Source: JAAFIW01 sp031414805
GTDB lineage: Bacteria > Pseudomonadota > Gammaproteobacteria > Burkholderiales > Burkholderiaceae_C
NCBI GenBank assembly: GCA_031414805.1
Contig: JANOQJ010000061.1
Coordinates: 1 to 64,000 of the forward strand
Direction of reading: 5' to 3'
DNA: 64,000 bases
The translations under genes were made by a program, and so were the position numbers. The notes below the pieces were generated by a model. That model had not been told where the DNA came from. It worked only from the letters and a program-made list of their open reading frames with translations, and searched no databases. Positions 1 to 8,136 of the stretch are shown here, one piece after another. Positions within the stretch are counted from its first letter, which is position 1. Every line of letters begins with the position of its first letter.

Positions 1-117
1 AGCCCCCTACACTGGCGTTTCCTTAAACCCTTTGACCATGCTTCACAACTGACTTTCAGGAACGCTGTTCAGTATCAAACCTGAATTGGAAAAGACTCAG
101 CCGGGTAGCGGAAAAAT

Positions 118-335
118 GGGGTCGGATCCCGATTCAGGACGGTGCTCATCCGAAGCGCTGCAACACCAATACGAAATCGGGCTCCAACCCCCATTTTTCT
201 GTTTCCGGCGCGAGAAATCGGTCGCGTGCGAAGGTGTGTAGTCCCCGGTCACCCCGCAATCGGGGTCGGAGCAAAATTTCGTACATATTGCGCGCCCGCC
301 GATAGAGACCGTGTCCTGAATTTTGATCCGACCCC
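118..335. repeat. Inverted repeat pair upstream of the toxin-antitoxin genes
   Basis: Bases 1-459 hold no convincing gene. Within them, ggggtcggatc followed by attcaggac starts near 118 on the plus strand, and the same motif (ggggtcggatcaaaattcaggac) occurs on the minus strand at about 335-311; a third partial copy, ggggtcgga with aaaattt, is at 262-279. The two outer arms face each other about 170 bp apart, as in a small non-autonomous transposable element or the remnant of an insertion sequence. No transposase is encoded here. Short open frames on both strands across this stretch follow the repeats and show no family I recognise. Confidence 0.5.
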
Positions 336-459
336 GAATGCTCACGGCGCTGCTGAAGCGTCCAGTTCAAGTCCGCACCCAAAGCTTCAGCCCATCAAAC
401 ACTTGGTATTCCCGGCAGTTTGCCGTACGATTGTCTGCGTTGATCACTTGAATTTCCAC

Positions 460-741
460 ATGACAGCCATCCCCACCACCGACACGGCCCGCCTCGAAGC
501 GCGCATCTCCACCAACCTGCACAGCATGCTCAAGCGCGCTGCACAGCTACAAGGGCGCACGATGACGGATTTTGTGATTGATGCCGTGCAGTCTGCCGCC
601 CGCAACACCATTGAACAGGCTGACCTGGTGAGCCTCACCTTGGCAGATCAAGAGGCATTTGCGCAAGCGCTGCTCGCGCCACCCAAACCCAAAGCAGCGC
701 TCAAGCGTGCTTTTGCACAGCGCAAGAAACTGCTGGCATGA
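460..741 (+). CDS. DUF1778 (TacA-like) antitoxin
   Basis: A 93-residue protein. I start it at ATG 460 because the longer upstream frame (from 142) runs through the repeat segment and has no family resemblance. The N-terminal half (ARLEARISTNLHSMLKRAAQ, then a TMTDFVIDA turn) is the ribbon-helix-helix DNA-binding domain of DUF1778 antitoxins; the C-terminal tail is basic and would wrap the toxin. It overlaps the GNAT gene by 4 bases (ATGA), which is the usual TacA-TacT arrangement. Such pairs normally autorepress their own promoter; the operator was not identified. Confidence 0.85.
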   Translation: MTAIPTTDTARLEARISTNLHSMLKRAAQLQGRTMTDFVIDAVQSAARNTIEQADLVSLTLADQEAFAQALLAPPKPKAALKRAFAQRKKLLA

Positions 742-1232
742 GCCGCTTTCGTGTGAGCCTGCTGCAAGGGCAGCTGGATCGCAGTGCCTTTCAAAGTGGC
801 TCGGCACCACTGGATCGCTACCTGAGGGAGCAGGCTACGCAAGACATGCGCAGGCGGGTGGCGGCATGCTTTGTGGCGCTGGACGGGGCGCTGGTTGCGG
901 GCTACTACACGCTCGCTTCTGCCAGCGTTTTGCTGAGCGAGCTGCCCGCTTCGGTAGCCAAGAAACTGCCACGCTACCCGACGGTGCCTGCCGTTCGCAT
1001 GGGGCGCTTGGCAGTTGATCAAGCATTCAAAGGGCAGGGGCTTGGTGCGGCATTGCTGGCAGATGCCCTGGACCGCTGCATTCAGTCAGACATCGCGGCC
1101 TATGCCTTGATCGTGGATGCGAAGGACGAGCCAGCCGCTCGCTTCTATCGGCACCATGGCTTCATCGCCTTGCCAGATTCAGCGCCGAGATTGTTTTTGC
1201 CTTTGGCGACGGCCCAGGCAGCCTTGCCCTGA
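738..1232 (+). CDS. GNAT-family acetyltransferase toxin (TacT-like)
   Basis: 164 residues, translationally coupled to the DUF1778 antitoxin. It has the GNAT fold signature: a central beta-strand RMGRLAVDQAFKGQGLGAALL (about 92-112) contains the Q-G-x-G-L/A acetyl-CoA pyrophosphate loop, and the C-terminal AARFYRHHGFIALP block is the conserved strand-helix of toxin GNATs. TacT relatives acetylate the amino group of aminoacyl-tRNAs and stop translation; whether this copy has that target is inferred from family and gene pairing. Full length for the family with no visible lesion. Confidence 0.85.
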   Translation: MSRFRVSLLQGQLDRSAFQSGSAPLDRYLREQATQDMRRRVAACFVALDGALVAGYYTLASASVLLSELPASVAKKLPRYPTVPAVRMGRLAVDQAFKGQGLGAALLADALDRCIQSDIAAYALIVDAKDEPAARFYRHHGFIALPDSAPRLFLPLATAQAALP

Positions 1233-1265
1233 ATGTTCCTCACGATACCGCCAAGGGCGATCAGT

Positions 1266-1322
1266 CACTACAAATTTAGTAGCTGCTTGAGCAATGACTA
1301 CATGGGCTGTCAGCCGATTAGA
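1266..1322 (+). repeat. TAGCTGCTTGAGCA repeat, copy 1 (intergenic)
   Basis: Forward copy of the dispersed palindromic family: tagtagctgcttgagcaatg, then ctacatgggctgtcagcc. It lies in the convergent gap between the GNAT toxin and the Bug receptor, diverged at the AAGGGCT block. Confidence 0.8.
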
Positions 1323-1335
1323 CCAATACTGCGCC

Positions 1336-2298
1336 CTACTGCGCCTTCAACAACCCCAACTTCTCCACCAGCGCCTTCTCCTTGGCAAACGTCTCTTTCG
1401 CAAACTGCGTGTACGCCGCGCTGCTGAGGTACTTGGGCACCATGTCGTAGCGGGCCAGGGCGGTTTTGTAGCTGTCTTGTTCCATGGCTTGCTTGAAGGC
1501 GTCGTGCAGGCGCTTGACGACGGCTACCGGTGTGCCTTTGGGGGCACCAATGCCGAAGGGGGAGTTTTGAACCAGGTCCAGGCCCAGTTCTTTCAACGTC
1601 GGCGCATCGGGGAATTTTTCCAGACGCTGCTCGCCCCAGGTGTTGAGTACGCGCAGCTTGCCGGCGGCGACTTGCGGGGCAAAGCCGGTGGAATCGGCTG
1701 CGGCCATGATTTGGCCGCCCAGGATGGATTGCATCAAATCGGCGCTGCCTTTGTAGGGCACGTGCAGCAGCTCCAGGCCCAGTTTTTGCGCGATCAGCTC
1801 CATGGTCAGGTGTGGGCTGGTCAGGGTGCCGGTGGAGCCGTAGCTGAGCTTGCCGGGGTTGGCTTTGGCCCAGCCGACAAAATGTGTCCAGGTGCGCAGC
1901 GGCGAGTCGGTGGGCACGACCAGGCCGAAAGCGTAGCCGGTGACGTTCAGGACGTAGCTGATGTCGGTCACCGGGTCCCAGGTGAGTTTGGTGGTGTAGG
2001 GCAGGCGGAACACGCCCAGCGGGATCTGCGCGACGGTGTAGCCATCGGCAGGCGAGGTTTGCAGCTGTTGGGCGGGCAAGGTGCCGCCAGCGCCGGGCTT
2101 GTTTTCAATGACGACGGCCTGGCCCAGAATTTTGCTGGCGTTGTCGGCCAGGGCGCGCATGGTGATGTCGGTGGGGCCGCCGGCGGGGAAGGCGATCAGC
2201 AGTTTGATAGGTTTGTTGGGGAAACCCGATTGGGCAAACGTGGGCAGGGCCAGGGTGGCGGTGGAGGCGAGCAGGAGGTGGCGGCGGTGGATTGTCAT
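1336..2298 (-). CDS. Bug-family tripartite tricarboxylate transporter substrate-binding protein
   Basis: 320 residues. The N-terminus (MTIHRRHLLLASTATLALP, cleavage near FAQS) is a signal peptide, so the product is periplasmic. FPNKPIKLLIAFPAGGPTD is the first strand and ligand loop of the Bug (TctC) family, followed by ENKPGAGG, the second ligand-binding loop. These receptors bind small carboxylates or related metabolites; no TctA/TctB membrane genes are nearby, which is common for the orphan Bug receptors that are numerous in Comamonadaceae and Bordetella. Ligand cannot be named from sequence. Confidence 0.92.
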   Translation of the reverse strand: MTIHRRHLLLASTATLALPTFAQSGFPNKPIKLLIAFPAGGPTDITMRALADNASKILGQAVVIENKPGAGGTLPAQQLQTSPADGYTVAQIPLGVFRLPYTTKLTWDPVTDISYVLNVTGYAFGLVVPTDSPLRTWTHFVGWAKANPGKLSYGSTGTLTSPHLTMELIAQKLGLELLHVPYKGSADLMQSILGGQIMAAADSTGFAPQVAAGKLRVLNTWGEQRLEKFPDAPTLKELGLDLVQNSPFGIGAPKGTPVAVVKRLHDAFKQAMEQDSYKTALARYDMVPKYLSSAAYTQFAKETFAKEKALVEKLGLLKAQ

Positions 2299-2314
2299 GG
2301 TGTTACCTGGTTTA

Positions 2315-2380
2315 TTTACTACTGATTTAATAGCTGCTTGAGCAGTATTTACAAGGGCTGGAGGCCAATTTGGCTTAAAA
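2315..2380 (+). repeat. TAGCTGCTTGAGCA repeat, copy 2 (intergenic)
   Basis: Near-consensus forward copy between the divergently read ends of the Bug receptor (5' end) and fadD (3' end). All blocks are present: tagctgcttgagca, tttacaagggctggaggcc and aatttggcttaaaa. Confidence 0.9.
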
Positions 2381-2441
2381 ATGGGGGTTGTAGTGCGCGT
2401 GCCCCCATCCCAACCTTCCCCCGGGAGGGGAAGGAGCTAAG

Positions 2442-4187
2442 TCATTTCCCCGCCCGCAGCTCACGCCGCAAAATTTTCCCGACGTTGGTTTTAGGCAAGT
2501 CGTCGCGGAACTCGATGTATTTGGGTACTTTGTAGCCCGTCAGGTTCTGGCGGCAGTACTTGGCCACGTCGTCTTCACTGAGCGAGGCTTCACTCTTGAC
2601 GATGAAGACCTTGATCGCCTCGCCCTGCTTTTCGTCGGGGATGCCGATGGCGGCGCATTCCAGCACGCCGGGGCACAGGGAGATGACGTTTTCCAGCTCG
2701 TTGGGGAACACGTTGAAACCGCTGACCAGGATCATGTCTTTTTTGCGGTCGACGATTTTGGTGTAGCCCCGGTCGTCCATCACGCCCACGTCGCCGGTGC
2801 GCATGAAGCCGTCTGCCGTGAAGGCTTTGGCGTTTTCTTCGGGCTGGTTGTAGTAGCCGGTCATCACGTTGGGGCCGCTGATGCAGATTTCGCCTGACTG
2901 CCCCAGCGCGACATCGTGCCCCTCGTCGTCTTTGATCGCTATCGACACACCGGGCAGCGGCAGGCCGATGGTGCCACTGAAGGTTTTGCTGGTGACCGGG
3001 TTGTTGGTACCAATCGCGCAGGTCTCGCTCATGCCCCAGCCTTCAATCATCGGGCAGCCGGTAGCGGCCAGCCAGGCTTTGGCCGTGCCTTCCGAGGCGG
3101 CCATGCCGCCGGCTTGCGAGACATACAGCTGCGAGAAATCCACCGTTTTGAACTGAGGGTGTTGCAGCAGTGCGTTAAATAGCGTGTTGACGGCCGGGAG
3201 CATGTGGAAGGGGCGCTTTTTCAAGGTGGCAATGAAGCTGCCAAAGTCGCGCGGGTTGGGAATCAGGGTGAGCATGGAGCCCCAGCGAATCGCGCCCAGG
3301 CACAGGGTCAAAGCAAAGATGTGATACAGCGGCAAGGCGGCCACGCCGTTGGTTTTGTTGATGTCGCCCACACGGGTCAGCGCCGGGCTGAACCAGGCTT
3401 CGGATTGCAGGATGGCCGCGACGATGTTGCGGTGCGTGAGCACTGCGCCTTTTGACAGGCCGGTGGTGCCGCCGGTGTATTGCAAAAACGCAGTCGAATC
3501 GAGGTTGGCTTCGGCGGGTTTGAGCGACATATTCATGCCCTGCGACAGCGCAGTTTTGAACGGCGTGACCTTGAGGCCGTTAGAAAGCGGCAGCTTGAAA
3601 GGCGGCACCATTTTGGCCAGGTGCCGCACGGCAAATGTCAGCCACTTGCCGTACCAAAAGCCCAGCAAATCGCCCATGGACGCGACAACCACATGTTTGA
3701 TCGGCGTCTGCTCGATCACCGCTTCCAGGGTGCTCGCAAAGTTCTCCAGAATCACGATGGCGGTGGCACCCGAGTCTTTGAGTTGGTGCGCCAGCTCGCG
3801 CGGCGTGTACAGCGGGTTCACGTTCACACAGGTATAGCCCGCGCGCAAAACCGCGGCCATGGTGACCGGAAACTGCGGAATATTGGGCAGCATGATGGCC
3901 ACGCGCGCACCGGGCGCAAGGCCCTGCGCTTGCAGCCAGGCACCCAGGGCGGCGGACGCATCGTCGAGCTGGCCGTAGCTCATCCATTGCTCCATGCACA
4001 CGCTGAACGGGCGACTCGCGTTTTTCTTGAACGACTCTTCCAGCAACTGCGTGAGCGAGCGGTACTGCTCGGGCTTGATGTCGTGCGCGACACCGTCTGG
4101 GTAGTTGTTGAGCCAGGGTTTTTGCATGGGGGCCTTTGAAAATCGGGTCAAAACAGATGCAGCCAGATTCTGCGCATCCCTGGCCAT
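2442..4187 (-). CDS. fadD: Long-chain fatty-acid-CoA ligase
   Basis: 581 residues from 4187; a second ATG at 4127 (MQKPWLNNYPDGV) matches where FadD proteins normally begin, so the true protein may be 561 residues. It activates fatty acids to acyl-AMP and then acyl-CoA. The AMP-binding P-loop YTGGTTGLSKGA is near residue 238, GWGMSETC is motif A5, TGDVGVMDDRGY is A7 and the C-terminal lysine motif NVGKILRREL is present. It ends in RAGK. The gene stands alone between a repeat and the FFLEELY gene on the same strand, with only 28 bases separating it from the latter. Confidence 0.93.
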   Translation of the reverse strand: MARDAQNLAASVLTRFSKAPMQKPWLNNYPDGVAHDIKPEQYRSLTQLLEESFKKNASRPFSVCMEQWMSYGQLDDASAALGAWLQAQGLAPGARVAIMLPNIPQFPVTMAAVLRAGYTCVNVNPLYTPRELAHQLKDSGATAIVILENFASTLEAVIEQTPIKHVVVASMGDLLGFWYGKWLTFAVRHLAKMVPPFKLPLSNGLKVTPFKTALSQGMNMSLKPAEANLDSTAFLQYTGGTTGLSKGAVLTHRNIVAAILQSEAWFSPALTRVGDINKTNGVAALPLYHIFALTLCLGAIRWGSMLTLIPNPRDFGSFIATLKKRPFHMLPAVNTLFNALLQHPQFKTVDFSQLYVSQAGGMAASEGTAKAWLAATGCPMIEGWGMSETCAIGTNNPVTSKTFSGTIGLPLPGVSIAIKDDEGHDVALGQSGEICISGPNVMTGYYNQPEENAKAFTADGFMRTGDVGVMDDRGYTKIVDRKKDMILVSGFNVFPNELENVISLCPGVLECAAIGIPDEKQGEAIKVFIVKSEASLSEDDVAKYCRQNLTGYKVPKYIEFRDDLPKTNVGKILRRELRAGK

Positions 4188-4215
4188 CTACCTAGCGGGC
4201 AACACCTAGGTTCTT

Positions 4216-4950
4216 CTAGGTTTTGGCCAGCGTGGCCTCTAACGCCGTCTCACAGGTGACAAAGTCCGCGTCAAACAATTGGTCGATCAGCGCTTGCTCG
4301 CGCGATTCAATGGTGCGCAAAAAATACTCGGCTGCGCCGCTTTGGCGGGACATCTGGCCAAAGGTGTCAAAGCCACTTTCCAGAAAGCCCTGTAGCGACC
4401 CCAGGCCCGCCGCCGAAGCTGGGCCGCGCATCATTTTGAGCATGAGGCGCAGGCCGGGCGCGCGGGTCAGGCGCGTCATTTCGCGGCCAATCTGCATCAC
4501 GTCGGTCAACTGCGCCTGGCGCTTGTCGCGCTGGCCTACCTCGCGCCAGGCATTCAGGTAGCGCGTGGCGGGGGCCTGGTCGGGTCGCTCCAGCCATATC
4601 AGCGCCATCGCGTGGTCGAGTTGCTCGCTGAGCGCATGCAACTGCGCCAGCGCGACGGCGGTACCCACCACCTGCGCGGGGAAAAATGTTTGCATGGGGC
4701 CGCTGATGCGCACAAATTGCGCGTCGCGCTGGGTGTAGTCCTTGTCGCCGTACAACTCATCAAGGAAAAACCGGGCCGCCTTACCGTGGGATGGACTGGC
4801 CAACAGGTCGGTGTAGGTGCCCGAGAAGCGCTGGGATTGCAGACGCTTGACCTGCAGCACGGCCTTGGCCAGCGCAGGCTGCGCCGCGCAGGCTTGTCGC
4901 TGCAGCGACACCTGGGCAAGGGCTTGGCGAATACGGTCAGCAGATTGCAT
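4216..4950 (-). CDS. FFLEELY-motif protein
   Basis: 244 residues, soluble, mostly helical. The segment AARFFLDELYGDKDYTQRD (about 59-77) carries the FFL[ED]ELY signature that gives this beta/gammaproteobacterial family its name. Function is unknown to me. It is upstream of fadD on the same strand, separated by a short palindrome (acctag/ctaggt, near 4206-4223), so co-transcription with fadD is possible. It is divergent from the Tat-signal/GMC operon starting at 5020, leaving a 69-bp shared promoter region. Confidence 0.8.
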   Translation of the reverse strand: MQSADRIRQALAQVSLQRQACAAQPALAKAVLQVKRLQSQRFSGTYTDLLASPSHGKAARFFLDELYGDKDYTQRDAQFVRISGPMQTFFPAQVVGTAVALAQLHALSEQLDHAMALIWLERPDQAPATRYLNAWREVGQRDKRQAQLTDVMQIGREMTRLTRAPGLRLMLKMMRGPASAAGLGSLQGFLESGFDTFGQMSRQSGAAEYFLRTIESREQALIDQLFDADFVTCETALEATLAKT

Positions 4951-5019
4951 ACAAACCCGAAGTTTATCTAGGCATTTGGCTCTACGGCCTGTGCCGCAGG
5001 CCGTGCCATAGTCCAGACG

Positions 5020-5526
5020 ATGAAAAGACGAAGCTTATTGAAATTGGGTGTCGCCTCGGCGGTGGTGCTGGCGGTGGCTGGTGGTGCTGTCGCCACGATG
5101 TCACCCGGATTAGTGGCCGGCAAGCTCAGCGCCGCGGGCCGCCAGGTGTTTGCTGCGGTGGGCCGCGGCATGCTGGACGGCACCCTGCCCGCCGATGAGG
5201 GCCCCAAACAAATCGCCCTGAACGGCCTGTTGGACCGGGTGGACGCGCTCACGCTGGGCTTGCCGCCGCATGCGCAAGACGAGTTGTCGCAGTTACTCGG
5301 ATTGCTGGCCAGCGGCGTGGGTCGCCGCGCGCTGGCCGGGCTGTCGCCCGACTGGGCCAGTGCCACGGTGCCTGAGTTGCAGCAAGCGTTTCAGGGTATG
5401 CGCGTGGCCTCCCTCAGCCTGCGCCAGCAGGCGTATCACGCGCTGCACGACATCACGGGTAGTGCTTACTTTGCCGACGCGTCGGCGTGGAAACAAATTG
5501 GCTACCCTGGCCCGTTAAAGATTTAA
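5020..5526 (+). CDS. Tat-signal protein, probable small subunit partner of the GMC oxidoreductase
   Basis: 168 residues. The start KRRSLLKLGVASAVVLAV is a twin-arginine-like signal (RRSLLK) followed by a hydrophobic stretch, implying export in folded form. The remainder is helical and resembles the small accessory subunit seen beside membrane or periplasmic GMC dehydrogenases (gluconate 2-dehydrogenase subunit 3 type), but the similarity is weak. Only 13 bases separate it from the downstream GMC gene, which has no signal peptide of its own; co-export as a complex is an inference from that arrangement. Confidence 0.6.
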   Translation: MKRRSLLKLGVASAVVLAVAGGAVATMSPGLVAGKLSAAGRQVFAAVGRGMLDGTLPADEGPKQIALNGLLDRVDALTLGLPPHAQDELSQLLGLLASGVGRRALAGLSPDWASATVPELQQAFQGMRVASLSLRQQAYHALHDITGSAYFADASAWKQIGYPGPLKI

Positions 5527-5539
5527 GGCTCTTATCAAT

Positions 5540-7168
5540 ATGGCTGTTCAAGATCCGATTCGCGATGGTTTGGCGCGGGGCTGGAAAGTGTTTGGGGGCC
5601 CGCATGGCGCGCGGCCCGAAAAATTGGTGTGCGACGTGGCCATCATTGGCTCGGGTGCAGGCGCCGGTATCACCGCCGAGCTGCTCACACGCGCCGGGTT
5701 GCAAGTGGTCATCGTGGAAGAAGGGCCGCTTAAAAGCAGCAGCGACTTCAAGCAGATCGAGGCCGAGGCCTACCCCCAGCTTTACCAGGAAAGCGCCGCC
5801 CGCAAAACGGCTGACAAGGCCATCAACATTCTGCAAGGCCGCTGCGTGGGCGGCTCCACCACCGTCAACTGGACGAGCTCTTTTCGCACCCCCACGGCCA
5901 CGCTGGCCTATTGGCAGGACAAGTTTGGCCTGAGCACCTACGGAAACGACGCGCTGGCACCGTATTTTCAGCAAGCCGAGGCGCGCCTGAGCATTGGCCC
6001 CTGGCTGGTGGCGGCCAACGAAAACAATGACTTGCTGCGCCGGGGTGCGGCCAAGCTGGGCATCAGCGCCGCGTCGATTGCGCGCAATGTGAAGGGCTGC
6101 TGGAACCTGGGATCCTGCGGCATGGGGTGCCCCACCAACGCCAAGCAGTCGATGCTGGTGACCACCATTCCGGCAGCGCTGGACAAAGGTGCCGTGCTAC
6201 TGGTGGAGACGCGGGCGCAGAAATTTGAATTTTCGAATGGCAAAGTCACCGCCTTGCAGTGTTTTGCATCAAAACCGAATTCCGCCCTTGTAGATACTGC
6301 TCAAGCAGCTACAACTATCATAGCAAAACACTACGTATTGGCAGGCGGCGCGATCAACTCCCCCGCCCTGCTGCTGCGTTCCCAGGCACCCGACCCCCAC
6401 GGGTTGTTGGGCAAACGTACCTTTTTGCACCCGGTGGTGGCCTCAGCGGCCATCATGGAACAAAAGGTGGAGGGCTGGTACGGCGCGCCGCAAACCATTT
6501 ACAGCGACCATTTTCTGGATACCCAACCCATCGACGGCCCGATTGGCTACAAGCTGGAAGCGCCGCCCCTGCACCCCGTCATATTTGCGTCGACCGTGAG
6601 CGGCTACGGCCAGCAGCAGGCCGACCTGCTCAAGCAGTTTCCCCACACCCATGTGCTGCTGGCGCTGATGCGCGACGGCTTTCACGACCAGTCGCGTGGC
6701 GGCAGCGTGAGCCTGCGCAGCGACGGCTCGCCCTCGCTGGACTATCCGCTGAACGACTATGTGATGGACGGAGCGCGCCGCGCGCTGCTCTCCATGGCCG
6801 AGATTCAGTTCGCCTCGGGTGCCAAGCAGGTGCTCCCGGTACACGAAATGGCCACGCCCTACACCTCCTGGGCGCAAACCAAAGAAGCCATTGCGGGCAT
6901 GCCAATGAAGCCATTGCTGACCAAAGTTGTCAGCGCCCACGTGATGGGCGGCTGCGGCTTGGGCGGCAGCGACAAACTGGGCGTGACGCAGCCTGATGGC
7001 ATGCATTGGCAGATCAGCAACCTGTCGATTCACGACGGTTCGCTGTTTCCCACCAGCATTGGCGCCAACCCGCAGCTGTCGATTTACGGCGTGGTCAACC
7101 GGCTGGCGCAGGATCTGGCCAGACGGCTGGCGGGCAAAGACGTGTTTCTGGCCGCGCCCGGCGCATGA
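5540..7168 (+). CDS. GMC-family FAD-dependent oxidoreductase
   Basis: 542 residues. VCDVAIIGSGAGAGITAELL (about 30-49) is the FAD dinucleotide-binding strand-loop-helix; the Rossmann glutamate sits at IVEEG. GCWNLGSCGMGCPTNAKQS is the GMC substrate-domain cysteine motif, and MGGCGLGGS plus TSIGANPQLSIYG close the C-terminal FAD domain. This layout matches the cholesterol oxidase/long-chain alcohol oxidase side of the GMC family. A reversed copy of the dispersed repeat is embedded in frame at about residues 245-263. It follows a Tat-signal protein and overlaps the lipase gene by 4 bases, so an operon acting on hydrophobic alcohols or esters is plausible. Confidence 0.88.
   Translation: MAVQDPIRDGLARGWKVFGGPHGARPEKLVCDVAIIGSGAGAGITAELLTRAGLQVVIVEEGPLKSSSDFKQIEAEAYPQLYQESAARKTADKAINILQGRCVGGSTTVNWTSSFRTPTATLAYWQDKFGLSTYGNDALAPYFQQAEARLSIGPWLVAANENNDLLRRGAAKLGISAASIARNVKGCWNLGSCGMGCPTNAKQSMLVTTIPAALDKGAVLLVETRAQKFEFSNGKVTALQCFASKPNSALVDTAQAATTIIAKHYVLAGGAINSPALLLRSQAPDPHGLLGKRTFLHPVVASAAIMEQKVEGWYGAPQTIYSDHFLDTQPIDGPIGYKLEAPPLHPVIFASTVSGYGQQQADLLKQFPHTHVLLALMRDGFHDQSRGGSVSLRSDGSPSLDYPLNDYVMDGARRALLSMAEIQFASGAKQVLPVHEMATPYTSWAQTKEAIAGMPMKPLLTKVVSAHVMGGCGLGGSDKLGVTQPDGMHWQISNLSIHDGSLFPTSIGANPQLSIYGVVNRLAQDLARRLAGKDVFLAAPGA
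6271..6329 (-). repeat. TAGCTGCTTGAGCA repeat, copy 3, inside the GMC gene
   Basis: Reverse-orientation copy within the coding sequence: gcccttgtagatactgctcaagcagct. In the gene's frame it reads VDTAQAAT. The reading frame is kept on both sides. Confidence 0.85.
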
Positions 7169-8091
7169 GCGCGCCAGTGGGCGGCCCGAGCCTGGCGCGG
7201 CTGGAGCAGCTGACCACGCTGGGTTTGCTGGCTTTTGCCTTTGCCTGGCTGGCGGGCTTCTGGAACTACTCCAAATGGTTGGCTTGCATAGGTTTTGTGG
7301 CCATAGCCCTTGGATATGCTGCTGTACTAGCTATTGAATTCGTAGCAGTCAAATTCATCAACGCCAGCGACCCGGTGCCCCAGCCCAGTTGGTGGGAGCT
7401 GATTCGGGCCTGGGCAGGCGAGTGCATCACCGCACCCCGTGTGTTTTGCTGGCGCCAACCATTTTTCTCGAATGCAGTGCCCGACCATCTGGATGCTGCC
7501 ACCGTGAACCGCCAGCAACGCGGCGCCGTACTCATTCACGGATTTGTCTGCAATCGCGGTTTGTGGACACCCTGGCTGGAGCAACTCAAAGCCGATGGCC
7601 ATGCCTTTGTAGCCGTCAACCTGCACCCGGTGTTTGGCTCGATTGATGACTATGCCCCGACCATTGAGCACGCGGTGCAGCAAGTCATCGACGCGACCGG
7701 TATGCCGCCGGTGTTGGTCTGCCACAGCATGGGCGGTCTGGCCGCACGGGCTTGGCTGCGCACCGTGCCGCTGGGCGCAGAGGCTCAGCGCGTGCACCAC
7801 ATCATCACCATCGGCACACCGCATGGCGGCACGTGGCTGGGCCGCTTCAGCCATGGGCACAACGGTCGGCAAATGCGGCTGAAGTGCGACTGGTTGACCG
7901 ATTTACGAGTCCATGCCCAAGAGCGTGTGCGCTTCACTTGCTGGTATTCCAACTGCGACAACATCGTGTTTCCCGCCTCCACTGCTACCCTGGTGGGCGC
8001 TGACAACCGGCACCTGCCCGGTGTGGCCCATGTGGCCATGGCGTTCCAGGCACAGTTGATGCAACAGTCGCTGGCGATAATTCGCAGCTAG
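7165..8091 (+). CDS. Membrane-anchored alpha/beta-hydrolase (triacylglycerol lipase-like)
   Basis: 308 residues from ATG 7165, which overlaps the GMC stop codon (ATGA). Two hydrophobic segments near 20-35 and 40-62 should anchor it in the inner membrane. The catalytic part begins with the oxyanion-hole motif LIHGFVCNRG, followed by the nucleophile elbow CHSMGGLAAR (serine near residue 188), an IGTPHGG block and a C-terminal GVAHVAM histidine. This is the lipase/esterase arrangement. The segment joining TM2 to the catalytic domain contains a diverged copy of the dispersed repeat. Substrate is unknown; pairing with a GMC oxidase suggests handling of esters and the released alcohols. Confidence 0.82.
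   Translation: MSAPVGGPSLARLEQLTTLGLLAFAFAWLAGFWNYSKWLACIGFVAIALGYAAVLAIEFVAVKFINASDPVPQPSWWELIRAWAGECITAPRVFCWRQPFFSNAVPDHLDAATVNRQQRGAVLIHGFVCNRGLWTPWLEQLKADGHAFVAVNLHPVFGSIDDYAPTIEHAVQQVIDATGMPPVLVCHSMGGLAARAWLRTVPLGAEAQRVHHIITIGTPHGGTWLGRFSHGHNGRQMRLKCDWLTDLRVHAQERVRFTCWYSNCDNIVFPASTATLVGADNRHLPGVAHVAMAFQAQLMQQSLAIIRS
7302..7347 (-). repeat. Diverged TAGCTGCTTGAGCA repeat, copy 4, inside the lipase gene
   Basis: Reverse orientation: atagcccttggatatgctgc followed by tagctattgaattcgtagca. It encodes part of the second membrane segment (GYAAVLAIEFVA). Several substitutions relative to consensus suggest an old insertion. Confidence 0.6.
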
Positions 8092-8136
8092 TTCAATCGT
8101 TGGCATGGCTGCGCGCGCAGCACCTCAGGACAAAAA

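Noticed and set aside
1294..2325. 343-residue plus-strand frame
   Set aside because: Antisense to the Bug receptor; GC-rich codon structure creates long shadow frames on the opposite strand.
4206..4223. acctag/ctaggt hairpin as terminator for the FFLEELY gene
   Set aside because: Overlaps the stop codon and has its T run on the wrong strand; not listed as a terminator.
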